Source: Sporosarcina ureae DSM 2281 (GTDB lineage: Bacteria > Bacillota > Bacilli > Bacillales_A > Planococcaceae). From it: a stretch of DNA of 64,000 bases. Position numbers and translations under genes: made by a program. Positions 19,938 through 30,662 of the stretch are shown in pieces. Under the pieces are notes generated by a model. The model did no database searches and was not told the origin of the DNA. It saw nothing but the letters and a program-made list of their open reading frames with translations. Position 1 is the stretch's first letter. Each line of letters opens with the position of its first letter. The stretch lies in assembly GCF_000425545.1 (NCBI RefSeq), contig NZ_AUDQ01000017.1, positions 1 to 64,000 on the forward strand, given 5' to 3'.

Positions 19938-19986
19938 GCTGTCATTAGAAGTTGGAATCAACGACTTCTCGTGGCAGTTTTTTTAT
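19938..19986 (+). terminator. Terminator after metG
   Basis: CTGTCA...AGAAGT pairs with ACTTCT...TGGCAG (one G-U), followed by TTTTTTTT. The stem is interrupted by a small internal loop. Confidence 0.82.
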
Positions 19987-20376
19987 TTTAGGCATCATGT
20001 AAGTGATTGAAGAGTAGGATGCGGAGTTATGTTGTTGTTGCGCATGAGTGATTAGTGCTTGTTGTGTAATGGTTTGGTCAGTTGATGAGTAAGAAGGAAA
20101 GTAGGGCTGTATAATAATTATCCTCACTTTGGTGCTCGCGGAAGGTTTTCGTACCCACTTAGCTTTACTTTTATTTGATGTCACAATTGTTACATCAAAC
20201 CTATAAAAGCTAAAAGTTTTCCACGCACCACCTACTAGTTGCGCATGTTTGGTAGTAAAGCATTTTGAACACTGTAGACAGAATAGACAAACTCTTTGTT
20301 ACACAACTGTAATACAAATGAGATGAAAGACATAATCAAAGCTACTAGAATAGAAAACAGTGTTAGGAGAGATACT
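19987..20376. other. Intergenic region with a long nested inverted repeat
   Basis: About 390 bp before tatD. A minus-strand frame at 19945-20184 overlaps the metG terminator, starts with GTG inside the palindrome and has no good ribosome binding site, so it is not accepted. The region holds the inverted repeat at 20159-20213 described separately. The tatD start at 20377 has its own GGAGAG. Confidence 0.5.
20159..20213. repeat. Nested inverted repeat with a 26-bp near-perfect palindrome
   Basis: The core at 20174-20199 reads TTTGATGTCACAA and its near-perfect complement TTGTTACATCAAA (12 of 13 pairs). It is flanked by outer arms TTAGCTTT (20159-20166) and AAAGCTAA (20206-20213), which also pair. 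There is no T-run directly after it, so it is not a standard terminator. It could be a large operator or the hairpin of a small mobile sequence. Confidence 0.7.
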
Positions 20377-21144
20377 ATGTTTATTGATACACATGTTCAT
20401 TTAAATGCAGATCAATACGAAGAAGACGTGGAAGAAGTCATTCAACGTGCAATTGATGCAAACGTAGAAAAAATGGTCGTAGTTGGGTTTGATACGAAAA
20501 CTATTAACAAAGCCATGGAGTTAGTAGAACAATACCCGTTCATCTATGGAGTGATTGGTTGGCATCCTGTTGATGCAGTAGATTGCACAGAAAGTGATCT
20601 GCACTGGATCAAGGAGTTGTCGGCTCATCCGAAAGTCGTCGGCATTGGAGAAACCGGTCTCGATTACCACTGGGATAAATCACCAAAAGAAATACAGCAA
20701 GAGTTATTCCGTAAACAGATACGACTGGCAAAGGAAGTAGAGTTGCCAATCATTATTCATAATCGCGACGCAACAGGCGACGTAGTTCGTATTCTAGAGG
20801 AAGAAAATGCAGCGAAAGTCGGTGGGATTATGCATTGTTACAGCGGTAGTGTTGAAACAGCTAAACAATGTATAGAAATGAATTTTCTGATCTCGCTAGG
20901 CGGACCTGTGACGTTTAAGAATGCTAGAATGCCGAAAGAAGTAGCAACAAAGATTTCACTCGATAAGCTACTGATCGAAACGGATGCACCGTACTTAGCA
21001 CCGCATCCTTATCGAGGGAAGCGCAATGAACCGTCTTATGTCACATTAGTGGCGGAGGAAATTGCGCGGCTGAAAGAAGTGTCGGTTGAGGAAGTAGCAA
21101 AGCAAACGTCTGCAAATGCATTACAACTGTTTAAGATTCAGTGA
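20377..21144 (+). CDS. TatD-family metal-dependent hydrolase (YabD)
   Basis: Predicted metal-dependent DNase/phosphoesterase with a TIM-barrel fold, 255 residues. Motifs: FIDTHVHLN (metal His pair), GIGETGLDYHW (catalytic glutamate and aspartate), IIHNRDATGD and GIMHCYSGS (metal histidines), and LIETDAPYLAPHPYRGKRNEP. The frame is open from 20296, but GGAGAG six bases before the ATG at 20377 and the family length fix the start. The position between metG and yabE is conserved. The physiological substrate is not established for this member. Confidence 0.93.
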   Translation: MFIDTHVHLNADQYEEDVEEVIQRAIDANVEKMVVVGFDTKTINKAMELVEQYPFIYGVIGWHPVDAVDCTESDLHWIKELSAHPKVVGIGETGLDYHWDKSPKEIQQELFRKQIRLAKEVELPIIIHNRDATGDVVRILEEENAAKVGGIMHCYSGSVETAKQCIEMNFLISLGGPVTFKNARMPKEVATKISLDKLLIETDAPYLAPHPYRGKRNEPSYVTLVAEEIARLKEVSVEEVAKQTSANALQLFKIQ

Positions 21145-21276
21145 ACGACATATGTCAATTATTTGTCTATTAAAACTGAAATGTCTCTAGCTATGAACGG
21201 TTAGTAGTTTGGAAGTTTGACAGTGTAAATTAAACGCTATATACTCAGCCGAGTAACGAAAGGGGAAATTCTTAAC

Positions 21277-22530
21277 ATGTTTCAGAAGAACACTAAGTTT
21301 ATGCGCATTGGAATTTTATTTATGGCAATGGCATTATTCGTAGCAACAACGTCACTCGTATTGATTGACGGAAAAAAGAAAAACATCTCAATGGACCTTA
21401 ATGGCAAGCAAATAGAATTACGTACAGCAGCAGCTACAGTGGGAGAAGTACTAGCAGCTAATGACGTAAAAGTACAAAAACATGATCTAGTAGAACCGAC
21501 AGTCAACACGCCGCTTGAAAACGATACAGAGATCAAATGGCAAAAAGCAAACAAAGTAATAATTGATGTAGATGGCGAGACTAAAGAACTTTGGACAACA
21601 GAAGCTACCGTAAATGATGTACTTAAAACAGCGGAGATTGAAGTTGGTACACATGACGAAATCGAACCGGCTCTAGAAACAAAAATCACAGAAAACCAAC
21701 CCATTGCAATTGCTAAAGCATTCCCTGTCACTGTCAAAGACGGCGGTAAAGAGCGTACAGTATGGTCAACTCAAACTACAGTAAGAAAGTTTTTGACAGA
21801 CCAAAACATTCGACTTGCAAACTTGGATAAAGTAGAAGGCGATACAAGTGCAAAGTTGACGGCATCTAATGCAGTGGTTAAAATTGCACGTGTAGAAAAA
21901 ATCACGGATGTAGTTGAAGAAACAGCAGACTTCAAAACTAAAAGAAAAACAGATATGACTATGCTTAAAGGTAAAGAAAAAGTTGTCACTAACGGTAAAA
22001 AGGGTAAACTACAAAAGAAATTCCAAATTACGAAAAAGAATGGAAAAGTAGTTTCTCGTGAATTAGTTGGTAAGACGATGGTAGAAGAACCTACACATAA
22101 AGTTGTCCATGTAGGAGCTAAAGCACCAAAAGTAGAGGTAGCGACTGCAGCTCCAGCAAATGCAACGGCAAAATCTTCCGGTACACCAGCAAAAGCGCAA
22201 GTAGCAGTATCACGTGGTACTAGTAGCGAGCCAAGCGGTGGAAAAGAATTCTATGCGAACGCAAGTGCGTATACAGCTTATTGTAATGGATGTTCAGGAA
22301 TCACAGCGACAGGTATTAACTTGCGTGCGAATCCGAATATGAAATTAATCGCAGTTGATCCACGAGTAATTCCACTAGGCTCTAAAGTTTGGGTGGAAGG
22401 CTATGGTTATGCAATCGCAGGAGATACAGGTGGCGCTATCAAAGGAAACCGTATCGATTTACACATGCCTACAAAAGAAGCGGCTTACTCATTTGGTCGT
22501 CGTCAAGTAAAAATTAAAGTCATTAACTAA
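21277..22530 (+). CDS. yabE: YabE-like cell-wall protein with DUF348 repeats, G5 and 3D domains
   Basis: Exported cell-wall-associated protein, 417 residues. An N-terminal membrane/signal segment (FMRIGILFMAMALFVATTSL) is followed by three DUF348 repeats (residues about 32-210), each with an (A/Q)ATVxxVL-type core, a G5-like region (about 215-285), an Ala/Lys linker and a C-terminal 3D domain. The 3D domain shows FYANASAYTAYCNGCSGITA, AVDPRVIPLGSKVWVEGYG and GDTGGAIKGNRIDLH, whose aspartates give the lytic-transglycosylase-like active site. It resembles resuscitation-promoting factors in layout, so a role in peptidoglycan remodelling is likely. A very strong terminator follows. Confidence 0.9.
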   Translation: MFQKNTKFMRIGILFMAMALFVATTSLVLIDGKKKNISMDLNGKQIELRTAAATVGEVLAANDVKVQKHDLVEPTVNTPLENDTEIKWQKANKVIIDVDGETKELWTTEATVNDVLKTAEIEVGTHDEIEPALETKITENQPIAIAKAFPVTVKDGGKERTVWSTQTTVRKFLTDQNIRLANLDKVEGDTSAKLTASNAVVKIARVEKITDVVEETADFKTKRKTDMTMLKGKEKVVTNGKKGKLQKKFQITKKNGKVVSRELVGKTMVEEPTHKVVHVGAKAPKVEVATAAPANATAKSSGTPAKAQVAVSRGTSSEPSGGKEFYANASAYTAYCNGCSGITATGINLRANPNMKLIAVDPRVIPLGSKVWVEGYGYAIAGDTGGAIKGNRIDLHMPTKEAAYSFGRRQVKIKVIN

Positions 22531-22539
22531 TAATAGTGT

Positions 22540-22582
22540 ACCGATAAGGGGAAGAAAACTCTTCCTCTTATCGGTTTTTTTC
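22540..22582 (+). terminator. Strong terminator after yabE
   Basis: ACCGATAAGGGGAAGA and TCTTCCTCTTATCGGT form a 16-bp stem with one G-U pair and an AAAC loop, followed by TTTTTTT. Confidence 0.95.
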
Positions 22583-22663
22583 CGTTTCCTACCGGTATGG
22601 TGTACAGAATTGAAAAAACACAGTAAAATAGAAAGAATGATATCGTAAGAAAAGAGGAATATT

Positions 22664-24116
<1,453 letters not shown>

Positions 24117-24166
24117 AATTAATGACAATTTCATATGAAAAAATAGTGAAATTCATCATAAAGTTA

Positions 24167-24196
24167 TTGACAAAGACATAGACAAACTGTTAAAAT
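24167..24196 (+). promoter_or_regulatory. veg promoter 1
   Basis: TTGACA (24167-24172), 18-bp spacer, TAAAAT (24191-24196). First of two tandem promoters in front of veg. In B. subtilis the veg promoter region is among the strongest vegetative ones known. Confidence 0.75.
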
Positions 24197-24206
24197 AAAA
24201 ATTTTG

Positions 24207-24235
24207 TTGACAAACGCATGTAAAAATGTTATGCT
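24207..24235 (+). promoter_or_regulatory. veg promoter 2
   Basis: TTGACA (24207-24212), 17-bp spacer, TATGCT (24230-24235). It lies 24 bp before the veg ATG, so its transcript would have a very short leader carrying GAGGTG. Confidence 0.8.
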
Positions 24236-24259
24236 TGTATTTAGTGAGGTGTAAGTAAC

Positions 24260-24526
24260 ATGCCAAAAACATTAGCAGACATTAAAAAGTCACTGGACGC
24301 TCATTTAGGGAAACGTCTCCACTTGAAAGCAAATGGTGGTCGTAAGAAGACGATCGAACATGCTGGAGTTTTGCGCGATACGTATCGTGCCGTTTTCGTA
24401 GTAGAGTTGGATCAGGATGACAATGCGTTTGAAAGAGTTTCTTACAGCTATGCTGATATTTTAACCGAAGCGGTTGAAATAACAGTCCTTGATGGTTCGG
24501 ACCAAACGGCCTTTATCATCAAATAA
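24260..24526 (+). CDS. veg: Veg protein
   Basis: Small abundant protein of 88 residues, linked in B. subtilis to biofilm gene expression through interference with SinR. The family sequence is plain: [40 protein letters not shown] and [20 protein letters not shown] precedes the ATG and two strong tandem promoters lie directly upstream. A link to the exopolysaccharide operon at the left end of the window is conceivable, but only by analogy. Confidence 0.95.
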   Translation: MPKTLADIKKSLDAHLGKRLHLKANGGRKKTIEHAGVLRDTYRAVFVVELDQDDNAFERVSYSYADILTEAVEITVLDGSDQTAFIIK

Positions 24527-24559
24527 TTTATTATGCTATTTTAATTTATTCTCTAGTGA

Positions 24560-24589
24560 ATCCGCCGGAATGTTCTGGCGGGTTTTTTT
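24560..24589 (+). terminator. Terminator after veg
   Basis: ATCCGCC and GGCGGGTT pair around a 10-base loop, followed by TTTTTTT. Confidence 0.85.
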
Positions 24590-24604
24590 ATTATGTTACA
24601 TAAA

Positions 24605-24634
24605 TGAAGTGTAATTTACCCTTAACGGCATACA
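24605..24634 (+). promoter_or_regulatory. Sigma-G-type promoter for sspF
   Basis: TGAAGT (24605-24610), 18-bp spacer, CATACA (24629-24634). This resembles the forespore sigma-G pattern (TGAATA-N17/18-CATACTA) and precedes an alpha/beta-type spore protein gene, which such promoters normally drive. Confidence 0.6.
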
Positions 24635-24667
24635 CTACATATGTCAGCCGAAAAGGAGGAAACTATA

Positions 24668-24841
24668 ATGGCGAGAAAAGGCGTCATGTCAGATCAATTG
24701 AAAGAAGAAATCGCGAAAGAGCTTGGCTTCTATGATGTAGTGCAGAAAGAAGGCTGGGGCGGTATTCGCTCACGTGATGCAGGAAACATGGTAAAACATG
24801 CAATTGAAATGGCGAGTAGACAAGTGGAGGAGAAGAAATAA
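24668..24841 (+). CDS. sspF: Small acid-soluble spore protein SspF, alpha/beta type
   Basis: DNA-binding forespore protein of 57 residues. AAGGAGGAA before the ATG at 24668 sets the start, although the frame extends upstream to 24641. Sequence features: [36 protein letters not shown] and a basic end. This is the SspF type, which is always found beside veg in Bacillales. Expression probably comes from the sigma-G promoter just upstream. Confidence 0.94.
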   Translation: MARKGVMSDQLKEEIAKELGFYDVVQKEGWGGIRSRDAGNMVKHAIEMASRQVEEKK

Positions 24842-25199
24842 TCCAACTAATGTCCGTAGAATCCAAAACAGGCTGACAGAAGAAACTGCAAAGGCAATAT
24901 GGCTTTGCAGTTATTTCTTATGTTCAATTATAATTTTTGGGATTTTTAAACAATTGAATAAAAAATGTACTTGATCACCTTTCTACTTGATTAGTCTAGA
25001 AACAAGTCAAATAGAAAGATGTAGCATTGTGATCACTAGAAAAGTGACTTGTATTAGTATATATGCATGAATTTCAATTATTTATTTAGCGAATTTAATC
25101 CATTTGTGTAGTAATACAATATGTTTTCGCGTATTTATCATTTTAGCTAATTAACGTGATATAGTCATTACATCTTATGGAAAAAGGGGATAAATACGC
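24842..25199. other. Intergenic region between sspF and SLH protein gene
   Basis: Contains the sspF terminator at 24885-24917 and an inverted repeat, CTTTCTACTTGA (24979-24990) with TCAAATAGAAAG (25007-25018), 11 of 12 pairs across a 16-bp centre. TGATCAC occurs on both flanks (24972 and 25030). This symmetric layout could bind a regulator of the SLH gene. No small gene was found. Confidence 0.5.
24885..24917 (+). terminator. Terminator after sspF
   Basis: ACTGCAAAG (24885-24893) and CTTTGCAGT (24903-24911) form a perfect 9-bp stem, followed by TATTT. The T-run is interrupted. Confidence 0.7.
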
Positions 25200-26246
25200 A
25201 TGAAAAAGGTTTTTGCAATAATTTTAATACTCGTATTGACGTTTTCAGTAGCTCCTAAAACACAAGCTTCTTCTAAAATATTTACAGACGTACCGAAAAA
25301 TCATCCGAACTATACTGCTATTATGTATTTATTGGAGAATAGAGTGATTGAGCCAAGTGCGCGCTTTGGGTTGAATGATAAAGTGACACGCGAAGAAGTC
25401 GCCATCATGGTGGCTAAAGCGACAGGGTTGGATGGAAAGAAAGCAAAGACGAAATTTAAAGATGTTCCTGCGAGCAGGTATTCCTCTGGTTACATCAACT
25501 CTGCTGTGAAAGCAAAAATCATCAATGGCTATCCTGATGGTACGTTCAAGCCTACGCAAAAGGTGACACGTGGTCATATGGCTGCCTTCATCGCGAACGC
25601 GTTTAAACTGACCAAAGAAAAAGACATTCGATTTAAAGATGTATCGAAGGGTTCTACGGCGTATAGTGCCGTGCGTAAACTGGCTTTTGAAAATATCACC
25701 TCAGGCTATCCTGACGGTACATTTAAACCGAATGAAACATTAACTCGTTCGCATATTGCTGCATTCGTAGCAAGAGCTATGGATCCTGCGTTCCGACCTG
25801 CGCCTCCAGTTATGGTGACAAGAGGAATTCACTTTGGAATGGATCCAGCTCAAGTGATACGTGTTGAATCGAAGTCGCCTGCAATATTGCTTTCGAATTT
25901 ACGTGAAGGAAATAAACGATTATTGATCTATCGGACAACAAAGTATAATTACTATACAGATTTAATTTACTACTTCGAAAACAATAAGTTACAGTTCATA
26001 ACCTATGACTTTATGGGTGGAGAAGATACCTATCATACTTCAGATGAAATGTTTGCGATGTATAATGAATTAAACGAGCATGCACAACGTGAGTTTGGAG
26101 CGGACTATTACTCTGACACGGACTATGAAACTACGTTCAATTCAGGGTGGGAAAAGACTGGTTATGTGGTGGTACTAACAGTGAATGATGACAATGTAAG
26201 TACAGCGGCGAATTTAGTGTACCTACCAAATTCAATGATAAAATAA
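25200..26246 (+). CDS. S-layer homology (SLH) domain surface protein
   Basis: Secreted protein of 348 residues that should attach to secondary cell-wall polymer. Signal peptide at 1-23 (VFAIILILVLTFSVAPKTQA). Three SLH modules follow (about 28-80, 85-140, 145-200). They have the recurring FxDVP/FKDV openings, GYPDGTFKP in modules two and three, and TREEV, TRGHM and TRSHI at the TRxE position. The C-terminal 145 residues (from RGIHFGMDPAQV, with YYTDLIYYFENNKLQFITYDF) are a domain I do not recognise. It has some likeness to GMxxxxV-type lipoprotein domains. An inserted gene relative to the B. subtilis order. Confidence 0.85.
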   Translation: MKKVFAIILILVLTFSVAPKTQASSKIFTDVPKNHPNYTAIMYLLENRVIEPSARFGLNDKVTREEVAIMVAKATGLDGKKAKTKFKDVPASRYSSGYINSAVKAKIINGYPDGTFKPTQKVTRGHMAAFIANAFKLTKEKDIRFKDVSKGSTAYSAVRKLAFENITSGYPDGTFKPNETLTRSHIAAFVARAMDPAFRPAPPVMVTRGIHFGMDPAQVIRVESKSPAILLSNLREGNKRLLIYRTTKYNYYTDLIYYFENNKLQFITYDFMGGEDTYHTSDEMFAMYNELNEHAQREFGADYYSDTDYETTFNSGWEKTGYVVVLTVNDDNVSTAANLVYLPNSMIK

Positions 26247-26421
26247 TATGTACAATACCAGGGTTGCAGAATGAAATACATTTGCAGCTCCTTTTCTATT
26301 ACTTAGAACGAACAAGGCAGCACCAATCTTCTATGATTTACGTTATGATGGAAAGAATATTCATATACGTAAGACTATTCTCTAGGGGCTTTAGGTAAAT
26401 CCGGAAAACGGAGGTAGGAAT

Positions 26422-26625
26422 GTGATGAAAGGAAATGTAGGCAGGGCATTATTCGTGGGTGTCTTTGTCGGTATGGTTAGCTTGTTCAAGGAATTACTTA
26501 ATCCTGACATGCATTCACTGTTATCGATTTTACTCATGCTTCTGGCCGCAATAATCGGTTATTGGCTGGGAAATAAAATATTGATGAGACGTAAGGGAGA
26601 GAAGAACAACAACGCTACTATGTAA
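26422..26625 (+). CDS. Small two-helix membrane protein of unknown function
   Basis: 67 residues. GGAGG at 26410-26414 is seven bases before a GTG at 26422 and ten before an ATG at 26425; either may start it. Two hydrophobic helices, RALFVGVFVGMVSLFKELL and SLLSILLMLLAAIIGYWLG, are followed by a basic cytoplasmic tail (NKILMRRKGEKNNN). No family assigned. It precedes the flavin oxidoreductase gene by 29 bp and may be in one transcript with it. Confidence 0.6.
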   Translation: MMKGNVGRALFVGVFVGMVSLFKELLNPDMHSLLSILLMLLAAIIGYWLGNKILMRRKGEKNNNATM

Positions 26626-26654
26626 AGTACACATTGAAGAGGGGGTTCAACAAG

Positions 26655-27722
26655 ATGTGGAATAACAATAAGGTAACAAAATCACTTGGAATTACATACC
26701 CAATTATTCAAGCGGGAATGGCTGGCGGTACGACCACACCTGAATTAATAGCTGCAGTATCCAATGCGGGGGGCCTGGGTACGCTCGGGGCAGGTTATAT
26801 GAGGGCAGAAGATATGAGAGAAGTGATAAAAAAGATTAAGAAATTAACGGATCAGCCTTTCGGGGTCAATTTGTTTATTCCTGAGGTGTCAGAGATATCC
26901 AAGGATAAGATTAAAAAGGCCAATGAATTATTACGACCTTATCGTGAAGAGTTACACGTGGTTGAGCCTGAAGTAAAGGAAGTCTCTACGGCAAATTTTG
27001 ATAAGCAAGTGGAAGTCATAATTCAAGAAGCGATAGCGGTCTGTAGTTTCACATTCGGCGTACCATCAAAAAATATTGTCCAACGATTACAGAAAGAAAA
27101 CATCATCGTGATGGGGACTGCTACAACTGTAAGAGAAGCAATTATCAATGAAGAGTGTGGGGTTGATATGGTTGTCATGCAAGGAAGCGAAGCGGGGGGA
27201 CATCGTGGTACATTTTCAGGAAGCTTCAGTGATTCCATGATCGGAACGATGTCGCTTGTTCCTCAAGCTGCAGATCATGTACACATTCCAGTAATTGCTG
27301 CAGGAGGTATTATGGACGGAAGAGGTGTCTTAGCAGCTCTTACACTCGGAGCACAAGCGGTTCAAATGGGGACTGCATTCGTGACGGCTGTTGAAAGCGG
27401 AGCGAAAACACAACATATCGATGCCATTCTCGAAAGCACGGAAGATCAAACTGTCATTACATCCGTATTTAGTGGTAAACCAGCTAGAGGCATTCAAAAT
27501 GATTTTATCCGTGAAATAAAACCTTATGAAGAAGATCTACCGGATTATCCTATCATGAACACATTGACAACAGGGATTCGTAGTGAAGCTGCCAAGCAAA
27601 ATCGTCCCGAATGGATTCATCTTTGGAGCGGACAGTCTCCTCGCTTAAGTACTAGACAACATGCCGCGGCTTTGCTGTCGGACATCGTTCTTCAAGTAGA
27701 AAATATAATTAGTAATAGATGA
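26655..27722 (+). CDS. FMN-dependent oxidoreductase, nitronate monooxygenase family
   Basis: TIM-barrel flavoprotein of 355 residues that by family oxidises alkyl nitronates such as propionate-3-nitronate. GAGGGGG nine bases before the ATG at 26655 sets the start. Motifs: YPIIQAGMAGGTTTPELIAA, SNAGGLGTLGAGYM, MVVMQGSEAGGHRG (with the family's catalytic His region) and VIAAGGIMDGRGVLAALTLG for FMN phosphate binding. It resembles B. subtilis YrpB. The natural substrate in this host is unknown. One of four genes inserted between sspF and ispE. Confidence 0.85.
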   Translation: MWNNNKVTKSLGITYPIIQAGMAGGTTTPELIAAVSNAGGLGTLGAGYMRAEDMREVIKKIKKLTDQPFGVNLFIPEVSEISKDKIKKANELLRPYREELHVVEPEVKEVSTANFDKQVEVIIQEAIAVCSFTFGVPSKNIVQRLQKENIIVMGTATTVREAIINEECGVDMVVMQGSEAGGHRGTFSGSFSDSMIGTMSLVPQAADHVHIPVIAAGGIMDGRGVLAALTLGAQAVQMGTAFVTAVESGAKTQHIDAILESTEDQTVITSVFSGKPARGIQNDFIREIKPYEEDLPDYPIMNTLTTGIRSEAAKQNRPEWIHLWSGQSPRLSTRQHAAALLSDIVLQVENIISNR

Positions 27723-27736
27723 TTGGAGGGTGAACG

Positions 27737-28087
27737 ATGACTACACATAAGATTTATACGATGAGTTTTGCCAAGGTCTATCCGCTCTATATTAAAAAAG
27801 TAGAGAAAAAAGGACGCACAAAATCAGAAGTCGATGAAATCATTCGTTGGTTGACGGGATACAGCCAAGAAGAGCTGGAAGTACAGTTGGAAAAACAGAC
27901 AGACTTTGAAACTTTCTTTGCGGAAGCTCCGAAGTTGAATTCTTCACGGGCGCTAATCAAAGGTGTTATATGTGGAGTTAGAGTGGAAGAAATAGAAGAA
28001 TCAACGATGCAGGAAATACGTTATTTGGATAAGCTGATTGATGAGTTGGCAAAGGGGAAAGCAATGGAAAAGATCTTGCGCAAATAA
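27737..28087 (+). CDS. DUF2200 family protein
   Basis: 116-residue protein that begins with the family pattern [20 protein letters not shown], followed by [20 protein letters not shown] and a conserved [20 protein letters not shown] segment. DUF2200 proteins have no assigned function. GGAGGGTG lies before the ATG, 14 bp after the oxidoreductase stop, so both genes probably share a transcript. Confidence 0.82.
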   Translation: MTTHKIYTMSFAKVYPLYIKKVEKKGRTKSEVDEIIRWLTGYSQEELEVQLEKQTDFETFFAEAPKLNSSRALIKGVICGVRVEEIEESTMQEIRYLDKLIDELAKGKAMEKILRK

Positions 28088-28278
28088 CAAATGAAATTCT
28101 ATTCGTTCAAAAATAGCTGTAGGAAAACATCTGCTACAGAACTATGGAACGAAAATTGACGTAACAAAATGAATTACGAAGCCTTTGCAGTTCTTTTTTT
28201 TATTTAATCCCCTTATGTTCTATTCATTCTGTGGTAATATATGAGCAAGAACAATGCAGTGGGGAGGGAGCTTTTATC

Positions 28279-29145
28279 ATGATTTACGAAAAGGCGCCTG
28301 CGAAGATCAACTTAACATTAGATGTGTTGAGCAAACGGCCGGATGGCTATCATGATGTCGAGATGATTATGACAACGGTTGATTTAGCTGATCGTATTTG
28401 GCTTCGTCCAACGATGGACCATGCCATTACGATTCAGTCATCTCATCGATTTGTGCCGAATGATCGCAAAAACTTGGCGTACCAAGCAGCGGATTTATTG
28501 CGCAAACGCTATCGCTTGGATTATGGAGTTGAAATTACTCTAGATAAGAATATCCCAATTGCTGCAGGACTGGCTGGTGGGAGTTCAGATGCAGCCGCGA
28601 CTCTTCGTGGATTAAACCGTCTATGGGAACTCGGATTGTCTTTGGACGAGCTGGCTGTCCTAGGTGCAGAAATCGGATCAGATGTATCATTTTGCGTATA
28701 TGGTGGCACTGCGATTGCAAGAGGGCGAGGGGAAGACATCACACATCTACCTGCTCCACCTAACTGCTGGGTCGTGCTGGCGAAACCGACAATCGGTGTA
28801 TCGACCGGCAATATTTATGGACAGTTAAACTTGTCTTCTATTACGCATCCGCAAACAGAGCGTATGATGGAAGCATTGCAAGAAAGTAATTATGACAAGA
28901 TGTGCGCATCGCTAGGGAATGTGCTAGAGCCTGTGACGATGGGTCTTCATAAGGAAGTTGTCATACTCAAGGAGCAAATGGAGCGTTTTGGAGCAGACGC
29001 TGTTTTAATGAGCGGTAGCGGTCCAACTGTATTCGGGCTGGTGAAACATGAATCGCGTGTGCCGAAAATAGTAAATGCCTTAAAAGGGTTTTGCCAAGAT
29101 GTACATGCCGTGCGTATGCTTGGGGAACCTATTGTAGTTGATTAA
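28279..29145 (+). CDS. ispE: 4-diphosphocytidyl-2-C-methyl-D-erythritol kinase
   Basis: Phosphorylates CDP-methylerythritol in the MEP pathway of isoprenoid synthesis. GHMP kinase of 288 residues: [23 protein letters not shown] at the N-terminus (broken here only for reading: [11 protein letters not shown], then RPDGYHDV), the ATP loop [19 protein letters not shown], and the C-terminal [11 protein letters not shown]. The frame extends upstream to 28231, but GGGAGGGAG before the ATG at 28279 and family length set the start. It is followed by purR, as in all Bacillales. Confidence 0.95.
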   Translation: MIYEKAPAKINLTLDVLSKRPDGYHDVEMIMTTVDLADRIWLRPTMDHAITIQSSHRFVPNDRKNLAYQAADLLRKRYRLDYGVEITLDKNIPIAAGLAGGSSDAAATLRGLNRLWELGLSLDELAVLGAEIGSDVSFCVYGGTAIARGRGEDITHLPAPPNCWVVLAKPTIGVSTGNIYGQLNLSSITHPQTERMMEALQESNYDKMCASLGNVLEPVTMGLHKEVVILKEQMERFGADAVLMSGSGPTVFGLVKHESRVPKIVNALKGFCQDVHAVRMLGEPIVVD

Positions 29146-29203
29146 TGCCGGACGATTATGATAATCTACTTATAAATCATTCGGATTTAGGAGTCGGTAT
29201 TAT

Positions 29204-30046
29204 ATGAAATGGAAAAGAAGTGAAAGGCTTGTTGATATGACACGTCATTTGCTGGAAAATCCACACACACTCATTTCTTTGACGTTTTTTTCGAACCGGT
29301 ATTCAGCCGCCAAGTCCTCAATTAGTGAAGATCTTGGTATTTTGAAAGAGACATTTGAAGAGAGCAGCACGGGTCGTCTAGTGACGATTTCAGGTGCTGC
29401 TGGTGGTATTAAATATATCCCGTTAGTCGGTCGTGAGGAAATAAAAGAAGTCATTCATTCATTAATGAATGAACTAAGAAAATCGGATCGACTACTTCCT
29501 GGCGGTTATCTGTATATGACGGACTTGTTGGGAAATCCCCGTTTTCTCGATCGAATTGGCAAGGTAATTGCGACAGCTTTCTTTGATAAAGAAATTGACG
29601 TAATTATGACGGTTGCAACGAAAGGCATTCCGATTGCGCATGCGATTGCCCGTCATTTGAACGTGCCTGTCATCGTGGTGCGACGAGACAGCAAAGTGAC
29701 GGAAGGTCCTACTGTCAGCATTAATTACGTGTCTGGCTCTGCACGCAGGATCCAAACAATGGTGCTGTCAAAGAGAAGTATGCAGAGTGGTCAAAAAGTA
29801 TTGTTGACAGATGATTTTATGAAGGTTGGCGGCACGATGCAGGGCATGAAAAGCTTGCTTGAAGAATTCAACTGTGAACTGGGTGGCGTGGCGGTCTTGG
29901 TAGAAGCCGAACACCTCGAAGAAGTTCTGGTAGATGATTATCTTTCATTAGTAAAATTACGTGCAGTCGATGAGAAACACCGTAAGATCGAGTTGGAAGA
30001 AGGAAATTATTTCACGAGAGGCGGTAATGAGTTATGGAATATGTAA
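29204..30046 (+). CDS. purR: Purine operon repressor PurR
   Basis: Repressor of purine synthesis genes whose DNA binding is blocked by PRPP. 280 residues: an N-terminal winged helix (about 1-75; [40 protein letters not shown]) fused to a phosphoribosyltransferase-like domain with the PRPP loop [17 protein letters not shown]. Its 3' end overlaps ridA by 13 bp. No PurBox was searched for in detail around it. Confidence 0.95.
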   Translation: MKWKRSERLVDMTRHLLENPHTLISLTFFSNRYSAAKSSISEDLGILKETFEESSTGRLVTISGAAGGIKYIPLVGREEIKEVIHSLMNELRKSDRLLPGGYLYMTDLLGNPRFLDRIGKVIATAFFDKEIDVIMTVATKGIPIAHAIARHLNVPVIVVRRDSKVTEGPTVSINYVSGSARRIQTMVLSKRSMQSGQKVLLTDDFMKVGGTMQGMKSLLEEFNCELGGVAVLVEAEHLEEVLVDDYLSLVKLRAVDEKHRKIELEEGNYFTRGGNELWNM

Positions 30047-30408
30047 AAACAGAACAAGCACCACAGGCAATTGGACCGTATTCACAAGCAGTAAAAGTGA
30101 ACGGTGTAGTGTACACGTCAGGACAGATTCCTTTGACACTTGCAGGCGAAGTGATAGGTGGCGGGATAGAAGAACAGACGAACCAAGTTCTTCGAAATTT
30201 AAGCAAAGTACTGGAAGAAGCAGGTTCAAGTTTACAAAAAGTCATTAAAACGACAGTGTTTATTCAAGATATGAATGAATTTGGAGCGTTAAATGCCATT
30301 TATGAAGAATACTTCGGAGAGCATAAACCAGCTCGCTCGACAGTAGAAGTGGCCCGTCTTCCAAAAGACGTACGAGTAGAAATCGAAGCAATTGCGATTT
30401 GTGAGTAA
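30034..30408 (+). CDS. ridA: RidA family enamine/imine deaminase (YabJ)
   Basis: Trimeric protein of 124 residues that hydrolyses reactive enamine/imine intermediates from PLP enzymes. In B. subtilis its homologue YabJ is also needed for full PurR-dependent control. Conserved segments: [20 protein letters not shown], the [20 protein letters not shown] helix and [20 protein letters not shown] with the catalytic arginine. Overlaps purR by 13 bp. A strong terminator follows. Confidence 0.95.
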   Translation: MEYVKTEQAPQAIGPYSQAVKVNGVVYTSGQIPLTLAGEVIGGGIEEQTNQVLRNLSKVLEEAGSSLQKVIKTTVFIQDMNEFGALNAIYEEYFGEHKPARSTVEVARLPKDVRVEIEAIAICE

Positions 30409-30420
30409 TTGAATGCGAAG

Positions 30421-30458
30421 CCCGACATGATCTAGTCAAGATCGTGTCGGGTTTTTCT
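30421..30458 (+). terminator. Terminator after ridA
   Basis: CCCGACATGATCT and AGATCGTGTCGGG form a 13-bp stem (one G-U/A-C irregularity) with a 5-base loop, followed by TTTTTCTT. Confidence 0.93.
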
Positions 30459-30662
30459 TGTTAATAGAAAGTGATTAGGATGAAACTAGCTGAAAATATG
30501 AAGTAATATACAAATATTAAAAAATTCACAAAAGATTCTATTTTCATTTGGTATGAAAACTAGTATTATAGAATCAGCACCAGTATTATGGTTAAAAAAG
30601 TAATCATGCCAACTAACCTAGAATACGTTCAGTGTGAAAACGACAACAAGGGAGTGGGGAAA

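Noticed and set aside
19945..20184. 79-codon minus-strand frame rich in Gln and Ser
   Set aside because: It overlaps the metG terminator at its end and begins inside the palindrome at 20174-20199 without a ribosome binding site.
28088..28278. Terminator before ispE at the T-run near 28195
   Set aside because: A long T-run is present, but no stable stem could be drawn next to it, so it was not listed.
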